This document shows positions 20,002-29,213 of a DNA stretch of 46,524 bases, piece after piece. A program made the position numbers and the translations under genes. The first letter of the stretch is position 1, and the number at the start of each line of letters is the position of its first letter. The notes below the pieces were generated by a model. That model searched no databases, was not told the DNA's origin, and saw only the letters and a list, made by a program, of their open reading frames with translations. This DNA comes from Bordetella parapertussis (lineage in GTDB: Bacteria > Pseudomonadota > Gammaproteobacteria > Burkholderiales > SG8-41), in the NCBI GenBank assembly GCA_945885345.1, contig CAMCYP010000030.1:1-46524 (forward strand). Direction: 5' to 3'.

Positions 20002-20646
20002 TCAGGAATGTGCATGTTTGTTCGGCGCATGGTTGTCGAGGTCGCGCAGCTCACTTCTCGAATAGGCGATGACTGTCCGCGCTGCGGCGAGTGCCAGCAG
20101 TCCCATCACTGCGGCGACTACGAAGTCGGGCCAGCCGCTGCCGGTACCGAACACGCCGAGCGCGGCCAGTATGACCGCAATGTTCCCGACCACGTCGTTG
20201 CGGGTGCACAGCCAGACCGAACGCATGTTGGCATCGCCGCTGCGATAGCGGTACAGCATCACGGCTACAGCGGCGTTGGCGAATAATGCCAGCAGGCCCA
20301 CAGTGCCCATGGTCAGTGCTTCGGGGGTCACGCCGTTTGCGACATTCCATGCTGCCTTGCCCAGCACGAACAACCCGAACAAACCCATCGACAGGCCTTT
20401 GATCAGGGCCGCACGCGAACGCCATACGGGTGCCCACGCGAGCACCGCCAGTGAAATACCGTAATTGGCGGCATCGCCGAGAAAATCCACCGAGTCCGCC
20501 AGTAGTGCAGCGGAATCGGCAATGGCGCTGGCACTGATCTCCACCGCGAACATCGCAGCATTGACCAGCAGCGCGATCCACAGCGCGCGACGATATACAG
20601 TATCGTCCGGCGGCACCGGGGGGGCGGGGCAGCAATGCGCGCTCAT
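20002..20646 (-). CDS. Cation diffusion facilitator-type transporter, short form
   Basis: 214 aa, about 80-100 residues shorter than full CDF proteins. Hydrophobic segments include ALWIALLVNAAMFAVEISAS, VLAWAPVWRS, GLFGLFVLGKAAWN and LTMGTVGLLALFANAAVAVM. The Asp pair in TM2 is visible (ADSVDFLGDAANYG). In TM5 the usual His is replaced in LCTRNDVVGNIAV, where Cys/Asn-Asp remain. The C-terminal cytoplasmic metal domain is absent, replaced by a short HAPNKHAHS tail; the N-terminus has CC. It is transcribed divergently from the MerR-type regulator through the operator at 20695-20715, so metal-induced expression is expected. Confidence 0.85.
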   Translation of the reverse strand: MSAHCCPAPPVPPDDTVYRRALWIALLVNAAMFAVEISASAIADSAALLADSVDFLGDAANYGISLAVLAWAPVWRSRAALIKGLSMGLFGLFVLGKAAWNVANGVTPEALTMGTVGLLALFANAAVAVMLYRYRSGDANMRSVWLCTRNDVVGNIAVILAALGVFGTGSGWPDFVVAAVMGLLALAAARTVIAYSRSELRDLDNHAPNKHAHS

Positions 20647-20687
20647 TATTCCTGGCGGTGGGCTTGATTTGGGGTAAACATGCTTAC

Positions 20688-20718
20688 ATTAGAAACTTTG
20701 TAGTCACTACAGGGTCAA
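20688..20718 (-). promoter_or_regulatory. MerR-type promoter/operator for the leftward czc module
   Basis: Reading leftward, a -35 TTGACC (20713-20718) and a -10 TCTAAT (20688-20693) are separated by 19 bp, the stretched spacer that MerR-family activators untwist. The spacer holds a dyad, ACCCTGTAGT and ACTACAAAGT (20695-20715), close to known CadR/PbrR operators. It lies between cdf and the merR-type gene. Confidence 0.85.
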
Positions 20719-20757
20719 GCACTATATGATCTTTTCATCAACTTGCGGGAGACCCTG

Positions 20758-21207
20758 ATGCGCATCGGCAAACTGGCGGCAGCCACCGGCGTGGATCCTG
20801 AAACCATCCGTTACTACGAACGCGAAGGAATATTGGCGCCGCCGCAGCGCCAGTCCAACGGTTATCGCGCTTACGGGCAGCCGCAGCTTGAGCGCCTGTC
20901 CTTCATCCGGCACTGCCGTGCGCTGGATATTCCGCTCGCCGACATCCGACGCCTGATTGGTTTGCTGGAGCGGCCCGGTGATGATTGCGGCGACATCGAC
21001 CGGCTGATCGAAGCGCAGCTTTTGCGTGTAAGGGCAAGGCTGCAGTCGATGCGGGCGCTTGAGAGCCAGCTCACCGAGTTGCGCAAGCGTTGCGATGCAC
21101 ATCATGGAACATCCGAATGCGGCATCCTGCATGAACTGGTGGCGGCGGCGCATGGCGAGGCCTGCGCCTGTCATGGCGAACCACAGCCGCAGCGGATGGC
21201 AAAATGA
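20758..21207 (+). CDS. MerR-family metal-responsive regulator, CadR/PbrR type
   Basis: 149 aa from ATG 20758; a TTG 15 bp upstream is in frame but adds nothing conserved. The winged HTH begins MRIGKLAAATGVDPETIRYYEREGIL. A long dimer helix follows, with metal cysteines C77, C112 and C121, the spacing of Cd/Pb sensors (CadR/PbrR). A second Cys/His cluster ends the protein (HGEACACHGE), as seen in CadR-type proteins. The operator in the divergent promoter supports control of the leftward genes. Which metal it senses is inferred, not shown. Confidence 0.92.
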   Translation: MRIGKLAAATGVDPETIRYYEREGILAPPQRQSNGYRAYGQPQLERLSFIRHCRALDIPLADIRRLIGLLERPGDDCGDIDRLIEAQLLRVRARLQSMRALESQLTELRKRCDAHHGTSECGILHELVAAAHGEACACHGEPQPQRMAK

Positions 21208-21212
21208 TCCAC

Positions 21213-21230
21213 TGCACCAAGGTTGGTGCA
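21213..21230. terminator. Hairpin between convergent merR and cus modules
   Basis: TGCACCA (21213-21219) and TGGTGCA (21224-21230) form a 7-bp stem with loop AGGT just after the merR stop. No T-run follows at once, although AT-rich sequence comes about 12 nt later. It is a plausible but weak terminator. Confidence 0.4.
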
Positions 21231-21303
21231 TTGCCTACGGATTATTTATAAATATTTGATTTTAAAAGTATTTTTATGGAATTCTTCAGGTGTGGCCGCG
21301 CCG

Positions 21304-21654
21304 TCAGATGACGATGTCAAAACGGGCGAGCAGCGGCACGGCTATTGCGTAGCACGCGAGCATGGCGATGATCGAGATGCACAGGCTTGCATAAAACCCC
21401 ATGCCCGACTTCAGCAGTGCCGGCAGAACCAGGAACATCGGGAGCGTCGGCAGTACCAGCCAGAACGTACCGGTCGAGAGTTCGGCTATTTTTACGGTGT
21501 CTTTGGTTTCAAGATAAAGCCAGAGGATCGCGAGTATCGAGATCAGGGGCAGTGACTTGATCAGTGCGCCAAGGCTGGTGTTGACTTTGGCGACCTCGGA
21601 TACGGCGACAATGATGCCCGCAGACAGCAATAGTTTGATCATGTAATACGTCAT
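21304..21654 (-). CDS. DUF3147 family small membrane protein
   Basis: 116 aa with four hydrophobic segments: YMIKLLLSAGIIVAVSEVA, LIKSLPLISILAILWLYL, TFWLVLPTLPMFLVLPALL and ASLCISIIAMLACYAIAVPLL. This is the DUF3147 layout, including TSLGALIKSLPL. A clear GGAGA lies before ATG 21654. It is the distal gene of the cus-like operon, 34 bp after cusA. Its function is unknown; the family is often found beside cus-type systems. Confidence 0.8.
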   Translation of the reverse strand: MTYYMIKLLLSAGIIVAVSEVAKVNTSLGALIKSLPLISILAILWLYLETKDTVKIAELSTGTFWLVLPTLPMFLVLPALLKSGMGFYASLCISIIAMLACYAIAVPLLARFDIVI

Positions 21655-21688
21655 GGTTTCGATCTCCTTTATGGATAGGGGATTCAGG

Positions 21689-24600
21689 CTAGACCGGCTT
21701 TTGTGCGCGGCGCATCAGCAGCCACGCCGCCGGTATTACCAGCATCGACAGCAGCGGCGCGGTGATCATGCCCCCGATCATGGGGGCTGCGATCCGCTGC
21801 ATGACTTCGGCGCCGGTGCCGCTGGACCACATGATCGGCAGCAGGCCGGCGACGATGACTGCGACCGTCATGGCTTTCGGGCGCACCCGCAGCACCGCAC
21901 CTTCGGTGATCGCCGTTGTGACCATGCTGAGGCTGAAGGCTTCACCGGCGGCGATGCGTTTGTCCAGCGCCTGGCGGAGGTAGAGCAGCATGATCACACC
22001 GAACTCTGCCGCGACGCCGGCCAGCGCGATGAAGCCGATGGCGGACGCCACGGACATGTTGTAACTGAGCAGCCACATCAGCCACAGTCCGCCGCTCAGC
22101 GCAAAGGGCACTGTCAGCATGATCAGCAGTGCTTCGTCGACGCGGCGGAACGTCAGGTAAAGTAGCGTAAAAATGATCACCAGCGTGAACGGTACCACCA
22201 GCGCGAGGCGTTTTTTGGCACGTTCCAGATATTCGAACTGGCCGGACCATGCCACCGAATAGCCGGCGGGCAGCTTGACCTGTTCGCGCACCACACGCTG
22301 CGCGTCATGGACCACCGATTGCAGATCGCGGCCGCGCAGGTCGACATAGACCCAGCCCGAGATTCGCGCGTTTTCACTTCTCAGCATCGGCGGTCCGTCG
22401 ATGATGGTGAGGCTGGCGAGTGTGCCCAGTGTGATCTGCGCGCCGCGTTCGGTGACGATGGGCAGGCTGCGCAGTTTTTCGATAGAGTCGCGCAGTTCGC
22501 GCGGATAACGCACGCTGATCGGGAAGCGCTGCAGGCCCTCCACGGTTTCGGCGATGTTTTCGCCGCCGATGGCCGCCGACACGATGTCCTGCACATCATT
22601 GATGTTCATGCCGTAGCGCGCTGCCGTCAGGCGGTCGATGGTGACGTCGATGTAGCGGCCGCCGGTCAGCCGCTCTGCCAGTACCGAGGTGACGCCGGGT
22701 ACTGCTTTCACCACGCGCTCGATGTCCTGCGTGACACGTTCGATCTGCGCCAGGTCGGGACCGGAGACCTTGATGCCGAGAGGACTCTTGATGCCGGTGG
22801 CGAGCATGTCGATGCGGTTGCGGATCGGCGGCACCCAGATGTTGGTCAGGCCCGGCACCTGCACTGCGCGGTCGAGTTCCTCGATCAGCTTTTCCCGGGT
22901 CATGCCGGCGCGCCATTCGCTTTTCGGCTTGAACTGGATGGTGGTTTCAACCATTTCCAGCGGCGCCGGATCGGTGGCGGTTTCCGCGCGGCCGATTTTT
23001 CCGAACACGCGCGCGACTTCCGGCACGCTCTTGATCAGGCGGTCAGTCAATTGCAGGATTTCTGCAGCCTTGCCCGCCGACAGGCCTGGCAGCGCGGTCG
23101 GCATGAACAACAGATCCCCTTCGTCGAGCGGTGGCATGAATTCACCGCCCAAGCGCGTGGCGGGGAAGATGCTGATCACCAGCAGCAGTGCAGCGATGGC
23201 CAGGGTGCCGCGCGGAAAACTTAAAACAGCCGCCAACAGTGGCCGATAAATGGATATCAGTAACCTATTGATTATATTGTTTTTTTCGTCAGGTATCCGG
23301 CCGCGGATCCAGTACCCCATCAGTACCGGCACCAGTGTCACCGACAATCCTGCCGCTGCAGCCATCGCATACGTTTTGGTGAACGCCAGCGGCGAGAACA
23401 GCCGTCCTTCCTGCGCTTCCAGTGCAAACACCGGAATGAAGGAGAGGGTGATGATCAGCAGGCAGAAGAACAGCGCCGGGCCGACTTCCGCTGCGGCATC
23501 GCCGATCAGGCGCCAGCGTTCGTGTTCCTGCAGCCTTGCGTCGGGATGCGCATGCCGCCAGGTTTCCAGATGTTTGTGCGCGTTTTCGATCATCACCACT
23601 GCGGCATCGACCATCGCGCCGATGGCGATGGCAATGCCGCCCAGCGACATGATGTTGGCGTTGACGCCCTGGTAACGCATGACGATGAAGGCGATCAGGA
23701 TGCCCAGCGGCAGCGTGATGATGGCGACCAGGCTGGAGCGCAGGTGAAACAGGAAGGCAAAACACACCAGCGCCACCACAATAAATTCCTCGATCAGCTT
23801 GTCGCGCAGATGGGTGATTGCGCGTTCGATCAGGCTGGAGCGGTCGTAGGCTGGGACGATTTCGACGCCCGGCGGCAGTCCGGGTTTCAGCGTTTCGATT
23901 TTGGCTTTTACCGCCTCTATAGTTTCCAGCGCGTTCTTGCCCTGGCGCATGATGATGATGCCGCCGACGGTTTCGCCTTCACCGTCAAGTTCGGCAATCC
24001 CCCGGCGCAGCTCGGGGCCGACCTGGATGCGCGCCACGTCCTTCAGCAGCACGGGCGTGCCGCCGTCGCCGGTTGACACCGGTATCGCGCGGAAATCGTC
24101 CAGCGTTTTCAGGTAGCCGCGAACGCGCACCATGTATTCGGCTTCACCGAGCTCGAGCACTGCGCCGCCGGCTTCGCGGTTGGCGTCGCGCACCGCGGCA
24201 ATCACCCGCGACAGCGGGATGTTGTAGGCGCGCAAACGATCCGGATCGGGGACGATCTGGTACTGGCGCACCATGCCGCCCACCGAGGCGACTTCGGCAA
24301 CATTGGGCACCGACTTCAGTTCGTATTTGAGAAACCAGTCCTGCAGCGCGCGCAACTGCGCGATGTCGTTGCGGCCGCTGCGGTCAACCACGGCGTATTC
24401 GTAAATCCAGCCCACACCCGTGGCATCCGGGCCCAGCGCAGGTTTGGCCTGCGCCGGCAGCCGGCCCTGCACCTGGTTGAGATATTCGAGCACGCGTGAA
24501 CGCGCCCAGTAGAGATCGGTGCCATCCTCAAACAGGACATAGACAAAGGAATCGCCGAAAAAGGAATAACCGCGCACCGTTTTTGCGCCGGGCACCGAGA

Positions 24601-24820
24601 GCATGGTGGTGGTCAGCGGATAAGTGACCTGATCCTCGACGATCTGCGGCGCCTGTCCCGGGTAGGTGGTGCGGATGATGACCTGCACATCGGACAGATC
24701 GGGGATGGCGTCGAGCGGCGTCTTGAGCATGGACCACAGACCCCAGGCGGCGACCATGACAGTCGCCAGCAGCACCAGGAAGCGGTTGCTGATGGACCAG
24801 CGGATCAGGTGTGCGATCAT
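21689..24820 (-). CDS. cusA: HME-RND efflux pump inner-membrane subunit, CusA-like (Cu/Ag)
   Basis: 1043 aa. The TM4 signature [23 protein letters not shown] is the monovalent-cation (HME4, CusA) pattern and differs from the DFG pattern of the other pump in this island. N-terminal [18 protein letters not shown] and [16 protein letters not shown] are typical CusA blocks, and [19 protein letters not shown] carries methionines of the transport path. Its ATG overlaps the cusB stop (ATGA), so the two are coupled. A local AT-rich rare-codon patch lies at about 23258-23290. Confidence 0.95.
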   Translation of the reverse strand: MIAHLIRWSISNRFLVLLATVMVAAWGLWSMLKTPLDAIPDLSDVQVIIRTTYPGQAPQIVEDQVTYPLTTTMLSVPGAKTVRGYSFFGDSFVYVLFEDGTDLYWARSRVLEYLNQVQGRLPAQAKPALGPDATGVGWIYEYAVVDRSGRNDIAQLRALQDWFLKYELKSVPNVAEVASVGGMVRQYQIVPDPDRLRAYNIPLSRVIAAVRDANREAGGAVLELGEAEYMVRVRGYLKTLDDFRAIPVSTGDGGTPVLLKDVARIQVGPELRRGIAELDGEGETVGGIIIMRQGKNALETIEAVKAKIETLKPGLPPGVEIVPAYDRSSLIERAITHLRDKLIEEFIVVALVCFAFLFHLRSSLVAIITLPLGILIAFIVMRYQGVNANIMSLGGIAIAIGAMVDAAVVMIENAHKHLETWRHAHPDARLQEHERWRLIGDAAAEVGPALFFCLLIITLSFIPVFALEAQEGRLFSPLAFTKTYAMAAAAGLSVTLVPVLMGYWIRGRIPDEKNNIINRLLISIYRPLLAAVLSFPRGTLAIAALLLVISIFPATRLGGEFMPPLDEGDLLFMPTALPGLSAGKAAEILQLTDRLIKSVPEVARVFGKIGRAETATDPAPLEMVETTIQFKPKSEWRAGMTREKLIEELDRAVQVPGLTNIWVPPIRNRIDMLATGIKSPLGIKVSGPDLAQIERVTQDIERVVKAVPGVTSVLAERLTGGRYIDVTIDRLTAARYGMNINDVQDIVSAAIGGENIAETVEGLQRFPISVRYPRELRDSIEKLRSLPIVTERGAQITLGTLASLTIIDGPPMLRSENARISGWVYVDLRGRDLQSVVHDAQRVVREQVKLPAGYSVAWSGQFEYLERAKKRLALVVPFTLVIIFTLLYLTFRRVDEALLIMLTVPFALSGGLWLMWLLSYNMSVASAIGFIALAGVAAEFGVIMLLYLRQALDKRIAAGEAFSLSMVTTAITEGAVLRVRPKAMTVAVIVAGLLPIMWSSGTGAEVMQRIAAPMIGGMITAPLLSMLVIPAAWLLMRRAQKPV

Positions 24821-26370
24821 TTTTTGCTCCCACTGAAATCCGGCTGGATGCGGGTGATGGTGTAATTGCCGTCCTTGTCCGGCTCACCGCGCATTTCAAA
24901 ATTGATCCGGTCGCCGGGTTTGAGATCCTTTAGCAGATTCTTGTCTTCGACGCGGAAGCCCATGGTCATCTCCGGCCAGTTCAGTGATGGAATGGGGCCG
25001 TGGCTGAGATCGATTTTGCCGGCGCCACTATCCACGGCATTGATTCTGGCGTTGCCGACATGACCGCCGCCCGGCGGATCGTTTTTCGCATTGCCCTGCG
25101 CGCTTTCCAGCCGGCCCAGCGTACTTTTCAGGCTGGCTTCGGAATCGATCAGGAATTGTCCAGAGGCAACGACCCGTTGTCCCGCCGTCAGTCCTTTGCG
25201 GATTTCGGTCATGCCGCCGCTGTCGCGCCCTGTTTCGATATCGACCGGGCGGAATCTGCCGTCACCCTCGGCGATGATGGCGACGGCGCGCGTGCCGGTG
25301 TGAATCACCGCTTCCGACGGCACCATCAATGCCGGTTTGTCCGTGCTGCCAAAGGTCAGCGTGGCAAACATACCCGGTTTCAGCCGGCCGCCGGGATTGG
25401 CAATCACGATGCGTGCCTTGATGGTGCGCGTGACGGCATTGACGTCGGGCAGCAGTACCGCGACCTTGCCGCTGAAGCTTTGTTCCGGAAATGCCGCGGC
25501 GCGCGCGGTGACCGCTGCGCCAGGTTTGACCAGCGCGGCATCGGTTTCCGGGATTTCGGCGTTGATCCACACCGAATCGAGGCTGACCAGCCGGAACAGC
25601 GTGAGTCCCGGTTTGACCGCCATGCCGTCGCGGGCGCCGAGTTCCCAGACCAGACCGCCGACGGGCGCCGACAACGTGATGCGCGCATCGGCCTTGCCGC
25701 TTTGCTCAATGTTCCTGATCTGCTGCTCCGTGATGCCGAGCAGCAGCAGGCGTTGCCGCGCCGCCTGCGCAAGATCGCTGACGCCTGTTTGCGCACTGCG
25801 TTTGAGCGCGAGATATTCTTCCTGCGCCGCCAGCCATTCCGGCGCGTAGATTTCCGCCAGCGGTTGGCCGCGCGCGACACCATCGTACTGGGCGCGTACG
25901 TGCAGTTTTTCGATATCGCCGCTGACGCGCGACTGCACCGTCACCATCGTGCGCTCGTCGATGCTGACCGCGCCGACGGCGGTGAGTCCCGTGCTCATGC
26001 GCCCCGTCGTCACCTCAACCGTGCGGATACCGAGGTTCTGCACGGTGCGCGGACTGATTTTTACGCTGCCCTCATCAACGCCGGCATCGGCATACACCGG
26101 CACCAGTTGCATGTCCATGAAGGGCGAGGGTCCCGGTTTGTCGAATTTTGGGCCGGGGACCATGGGATCGTGCCAATACAGTGGTGTGCGTTCGCCTGCC
26201 GCGTTTTTTTCGCTGCCGGCCGGTGCACTGATTGCCGCGTCTCCGGTAGTTGCCGATTGCGCAGCGGTCATGCTGCTCATGCCTTGCATCGCGTACCAGT
26301 AACCGCCGCCGATGCCGGCGCCGGCAAGGGCGAGTCCGCCCACGATCAATAGGGGAGTGTTGCGTTTCAT
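24817..26370 (-). CDS. cusB: CusB-like periplasmic adaptor with fused CusF copper-binding domain
   Basis: 517 aa, longer than E. coli CusB (about 407). After the signal/anchor ([22 protein letters not shown]) comes a heavy-metal-binding segment [20 protein letters not shown], then the adaptor core (barrel, lipoyl and hairpin). The C-terminal ~90 residues are a CusF domain with the ligand set His-Trp-Met-Met in [17 protein letters not shown]. Chaperone and adaptor are therefore one polypeptide here. The start overlaps the cusC stop (TAATG). It links cusA to the outer-membrane channel and delivers Cu(I)/Ag(I) (family knowledge). Confidence 0.94.
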   Translation of the reverse strand: MKRNTPLLIVGGLALAGAGIGGGYWYAMQGMSSMTAAQSATTGDAAISAPAGSEKNAAGERTPLYWHDPMVPGPKFDKPGPSPFMDMQLVPVYADAGVDEGSVKISPRTVQNLGIRTVEVTTGRMSTGLTAVGAVSIDERTMVTVQSRVSGDIEKLHVRAQYDGVARGQPLAEIYAPEWLAAQEEYLALKRSAQTGVSDLAQAARQRLLLLGITEQQIRNIEQSGKADARITLSAPVGGLVWELGARDGMAVKPGLTLFRLVSLDSVWINAEIPETDAALVKPGAAVTARAAAFPEQSFSGKVAVLLPDVNAVTRTIKARIVIANPGGRLKPGMFATLTFGSTDKPALMVPSEAVIHTGTRAVAIIAEGDGRFRPVDIETGRDSGGMTEIRKGLTAGQRVVASGQFLIDSEASLKSTLGRLESAQGNAKNDPPGGGHVGNARINAVDSGAGKIDLSHGPIPSLNWPEMTMGFRVEDKNLLKDLKPGDRINFEMRGEPDKDGNYTITRIQPDFSGSKK

Positions 26371-27629
26371 TATTGGTTCTCCTGCGGCAGGAAGTAGAGT
26401 AGTTGCGCGTAGGCGCGTCCCTGTTCGGAGGCCAGTTGCAATTGCTGCAAACGAAGTTCGATTTCGACACGGCGTGCTTCAAGTGTGCCGGCGAGCGGCC
26501 CTTGTCCGCCGCGGTAGGCGGCCAGCGCCAGTTGCGCGCGCTCGCGGGCGAGGGGCAGCAGCGTGTCGTCGAAACGCTGCAGGCGCGCGGTGGCTGCCTC
26601 CCAGTCCGCCCAGGTTGCCCGCGCTTCGGCCAGATGCTGGCGCAGCGCATCTTCCTTCAGGGCGCGCGCCTGTTCCACCTGCGCCATTTTCGCGGCGATG
26701 CCGCGGTCCTGGCGGTTGGCCTGGAACAGCGGCAGGTCGATCGAGACCTGCACCGAGAGCATGTTGGAGTACTGCGGCCCGCGCTGGGCGTAAGCCACTT
26801 CGAGACCCCAGTCCGGTTTGTTCGCGGCCCGGGCGAGGTCGGCCTCATTGCGCGCGACATCGATCTGCCGTTCCAGCGATTGCAGATGCGGATGGTTCTG
26901 CGCATGCGTTGCGACATCGTGCTGCTTGGCCGGGAGCAGACGGTCCGGCAGCGCAGCCAGCGGCCGCGCGCTTTCTGCGCCCAGCCAGCGTGACAGCATG
27001 GCGGTGGCGCGCGCCGCCTGCCGCCGGTATTCGGCGTGGCGGTCGAGCAGCGACTGCAGGCTGACCTGCACCGCAAGCAGATCCGCAGGCTGAGTCTTGC
27101 CCGCGCGTATTCCCGCCTGCAGGGATTCACGTTGCAGATCGGCTTCTGCATATTGCTCATCAACCACTGCCGCCATGCGTTCGGCAAAGTAGCGTTCCAG
27201 CCACGGCAGCGCGACATCCCGGCGCAATGCAGCCCGTGCATCGCCGAGCATGGCCTGCTCCCGGTACAGTTCATTCTCCGCGCGCCGACCCCTGATTTCG
27301 CGCTTGTCACTGCGGACGAACTCCTGCATCACGCCGATTTTGCGCATGGTCATGAAATCGCGCGTCAGGCTGTAGCGATCGGGGCCGTCCGCCGGCAGGT
27401 TGTCGATGCCGAATTTGAGCTTGGGATCGGGCAGTTCGCGCGCCGAAGCGGTGGTTTCTTCAGCGGCAGCAATGGCCGAGCGTTGCGCCGCGAGCAGTGA
27501 TGATTTGCGGTCGGCGATGGCCAGCGCTTCGGTGAGGCTGAGGGGTGCAGCGGCCTGTGCCGATAACGGCAAACCGGATGCAAGGAGTATGAACAGCAGT
27601 ACTGCAGATGCAGGGAAACGGGTACGCAT
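26370..27629 (-). CDS. cusC: Outer-membrane factor, CusC-like (TolC family)
   Basis: 419 aa from ATG 27629, with GGAGG upstream; an in-frame start 18 bp earlier lacks support. The signal peptide is SAVLLFILLASGLPLSAQA. Two OEP repeats follow, with LSLTEALAIADRKSSLLAAQ at the start of the first and long amphipathic helices. LEVAYAQRGPQYSNMLSVQVSIDLPLF is the family's beta-strand region. It is the first structural pump gene of the cus-like operon and would form the outer-membrane exit duct. Confidence 0.92.
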   Translation of the reverse strand: MRTRFPASAVLLFILLASGLPLSAQAAAPLSLTEALAIADRKSSLLAAQRSAIAAAEETTASARELPDPKLKFGIDNLPADGPDRYSLTRDFMTMRKIGVMQEFVRSDKREIRGRRAENELYREQAMLGDARAALRRDVALPWLERYFAERMAAVVDEQYAEADLQRESLQAGIRAGKTQPADLLAVQVSLQSLLDRHAEYRRQAARATAMLSRWLGAESARPLAALPDRLLPAKQHDVATHAQNHPHLQSLERQIDVARNEADLARAANKPDWGLEVAYAQRGPQYSNMLSVQVSIDLPLFQANRQDRGIAAKMAQVEQARALKEDALRQHLAEARATWADWEAATARLQRFDDTLLPLARERAQLALAAYRGGQGPLAGTLEARRVEIELRLQQLQLASEQGRAYAQLLYFLPQENQ

Positions 27630-27694
27630 AAATCCTCCGCGTGACAATGTCTGGCGGCCGCACTGCGGCCACCGTCAAAACACTGCGCGGAGGA

Positions 27695-28063
27695 TCAGAT
27701 CAGGAAACGCTGCAGCCGCAGGATCAGCGGCGGGGATGGGGCGTAGGCGAGATGCTGTTGCCGGACATCAATTGCGGAGGGCGCAATCACGGTTTGTACA
27801 ACGAAGTAATGCAATACAGGCGCGGCTATGGCAGTCCATGCGATATCGGATTGTCCGCTGACTTTGTTGCCCGCTTCGCAATGCTTCAGGCACAGCGCGG
27901 AAACTGCATTGCTGTCCTCGCAATCCGGCATGGCGGCCGCAGCCAGGGCCATGTCCTGCAGGCTGGCCGGGCAGGCATAAGCTGCAACCGCTTGTTGCGC
28001 CAGCAGCATGCAGCCAAGAATGCATGCTGTCAGCCATCGCCGTAGATTGAGGGATAAACGCAT
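27695..28063 (-). CDS. Small secreted cysteine-containing protein at the head of the cus operon
   Basis: 122 aa. A signal peptide (LTACILGCMLLAQQAVAAYA) is followed by ACPASLQDMALAAAAMPDCE and ALCLKHCEAG, with four regularly placed cysteines in the mature part. Proteins of this kind often open czc/cus operons in betaproteobacteria, but I do not recognise a named family with certainty. It is 65 bp upstream of cusC. A periplasmic metal-binding role is inferred. Confidence 0.65.
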   Translation of the reverse strand: MRLSLNLRRWLTACILGCMLLAQQAVAAYACPASLQDMALAAAAMPDCEDSNAVSALCLKHCEAGNKVSGQSDIAWTAIAAPVLHYFVVQTVIAPSAIDVRQQHLAYAPSPPLILRLQRFLI

Positions 28064-28341
28064 GGGCGAATGTTAGGAGTGTCAGCAGTTGGAAGCAAGG
28101 GAAGCAAGCAGTGCCGGTTGGAGCGGGGGTGACTAATGTTTGTTCCGCGGCGCATTTGCGCTGATCGCCAATCATAAAAATACAAATAAAAACAATTACT
28201 TAAAACTTCCGTGGATAGTTATCAGCCATGGTTATTCATCGGACAATGACAGCCGTTTGTGTGGCTGATTCACATCAGCACAGACATGTTTGAAAGACAT
28301 GCCGCGTGCTTGGGGAAATGTTCGCGGGAACGGATATCTCC

Positions 28342-28347
28342 TATAAT
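28342..28347 (+). promoter_or_regulatory. -10 box of the fluoride operon
   Basis: A perfect TATAAT lies about 10 nt before the riboswitch. The -35 is poor (TGTTCG at 28319-28324, 17-bp spacing), so this may be a weak constitutive promoter with control left to the riboswitch. Confidence 0.7.
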
Positions 28348-28355
28348 GATTGCCA

Positions 28356-28413
28356 GTGGAGATGGCATTCCTCCCTCAACCGCCCGATTTATCAGGGCTG
28401 ATGATGCCTACGT
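28356..28413 (+). ncRNA. Fluoride riboswitch (crcB motif)
   Basis: The conserved core is complete: GGAGATGGCATTCCTCC (P1/J region, 28358-28374), then CAACCGCC, a short P3 hairpin, and GCTGATGATGCCTAC (28397-28411). It binds fluoride with Mg2+ (family knowledge). Its 3' end overlaps the terminator stem at 28407-28437, so ligand binding would free the CCTACG strand from the terminator. The gene controlled is crcB. Confidence 0.96.
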
Positions 28414-28443
28414 TTGAACCCGGACGGGTCACGTAGGTTTTTT
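28407..28443 (+). terminator. Riboswitch expression platform: intrinsic terminator
   Basis: CCTACG (28407-28412) pairs with CGTAGG (28432-28437), with an internal ACCCG/CGGGT helix, followed by six T (28438-28443). The left strand belongs to the riboswitch 3' core, so aptamer folding and terminator formation exclude each other. This is a transcription-level ON switch. Confidence 0.9.
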
Positions 28444-28476
28444 ACTGTCCGGGAAACTGACAAAACGGACAGGACC

Positions 28477-28860
28477 ATGTGGAAACCAATTCTCGCCATC
28501 TCTCTGGGTGCCGCAATCGGCGCTTTGCTTCGCTGGCAACTGGGCATCAGGCTCAATAGTCTTTTACCCGGGATGCCACCGGGCACGCTGACCGCCAATC
28601 TCGTTGGCGCCTACATCATCGGAGTGGCATTGGCTTATTTTGCTCAAGCGCCAGGGATTGCTCCGGAGTGGCGTTTATTCATCATCACGGGCTTCTGTGG
28701 CGGCTTGACCACGTTCTCCACCTTCTCGGCAGAAATTGTTGCACTTCTGCAGCAGCAACGATTGATTTGGGCGATGGGCGCGATTGCGACTCACGTAACC
28801 GGTTCACTCGTGATGACCCTGGCAGGGCTTGCCACGTGGCAACTATTCAAAAATTCATGA
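28477..28860 (+). CDS. crcB: Fluoride channel CrcB/Fluc
   Basis: 127 aa from ATG 28477 (AGGA upstream). A longer open frame begins within the terminator and is not credible. Four membrane segments are visible, with the family signatures [24 protein letters not shown] and [15 protein letters not shown], whose Phe residues line the fluoride pores of the dual-topology dimer. Control by the upstream fluoride riboswitch is explicit. DUF190 follows after 10 bp. Confidence 0.97.
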   Translation: MWKPILAISLGAAIGALLRWQLGIRLNSLLPGMPPGTLTANLVGAYIIGVALAYFAQAPGIAPEWRLFIITGFCGGLTTFSTFSAEIVALLQQQRLIWAMGAIATHVTGSLVMTLAGLATWQLFKNS

Positions 28861-28870
28861 GGAGACTCAA

Positions 28871-29194
28871 ATGAAGGGATATCAGATTACTTTTTTTACG
28901 CAACAGGACAAGCGGCACGACGGCAAGCCCTTGGGTGATTGGCTGGTGCAGCTGGCCAGGGAGATGGGTTTGCCCGGAGCGACACTGATTGCTGGCGGAG
29001 AGGGATTCGGTCATCTTCGCCGTCTTCATTCCGCACATTTCTTCGAGCTGGCGGATCAACCCCAGGAAATCCAGATGGCGATGAATGCGGAAGATGCCAA
29101 GCGCCTGTTCGCTCGTCTGAAAGCGGAAGGCGTGCATCTGTTTTATGTCAAGACACCTGTCGAGTTCGGTGTCATGGGCGAACCGGACAAATAA
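28871..29194 (+). CDS. DUF190 family protein
   Basis: 107 aa from ATG 28871 (GGAG upstream). The motifs MKGYQITFFTQQDKRH at the start and GATLIAGGEGFGH and FFELADQPQEIQM in the middle are typical of DUF190. These are small soluble proteins of PII-like ferredoxin fold regularly placed next to crcB. Their role in fluoride resistance is not established. Tight spacing to crcB shows they are co-transcribed. Confidence 0.9.
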   Translation: MKGYQITFFTQQDKRHDGKPLGDWLVQLAREMGLPGATLIAGGEGFGHLRRLHSAHFFELADQPQEIQMAMNAEDAKRLFARLKAEGVHLFYVKTPVEFGVMGEPDK

Positions 29195-29213
29195 CTGACA
29201 ACACGAGGACGTG

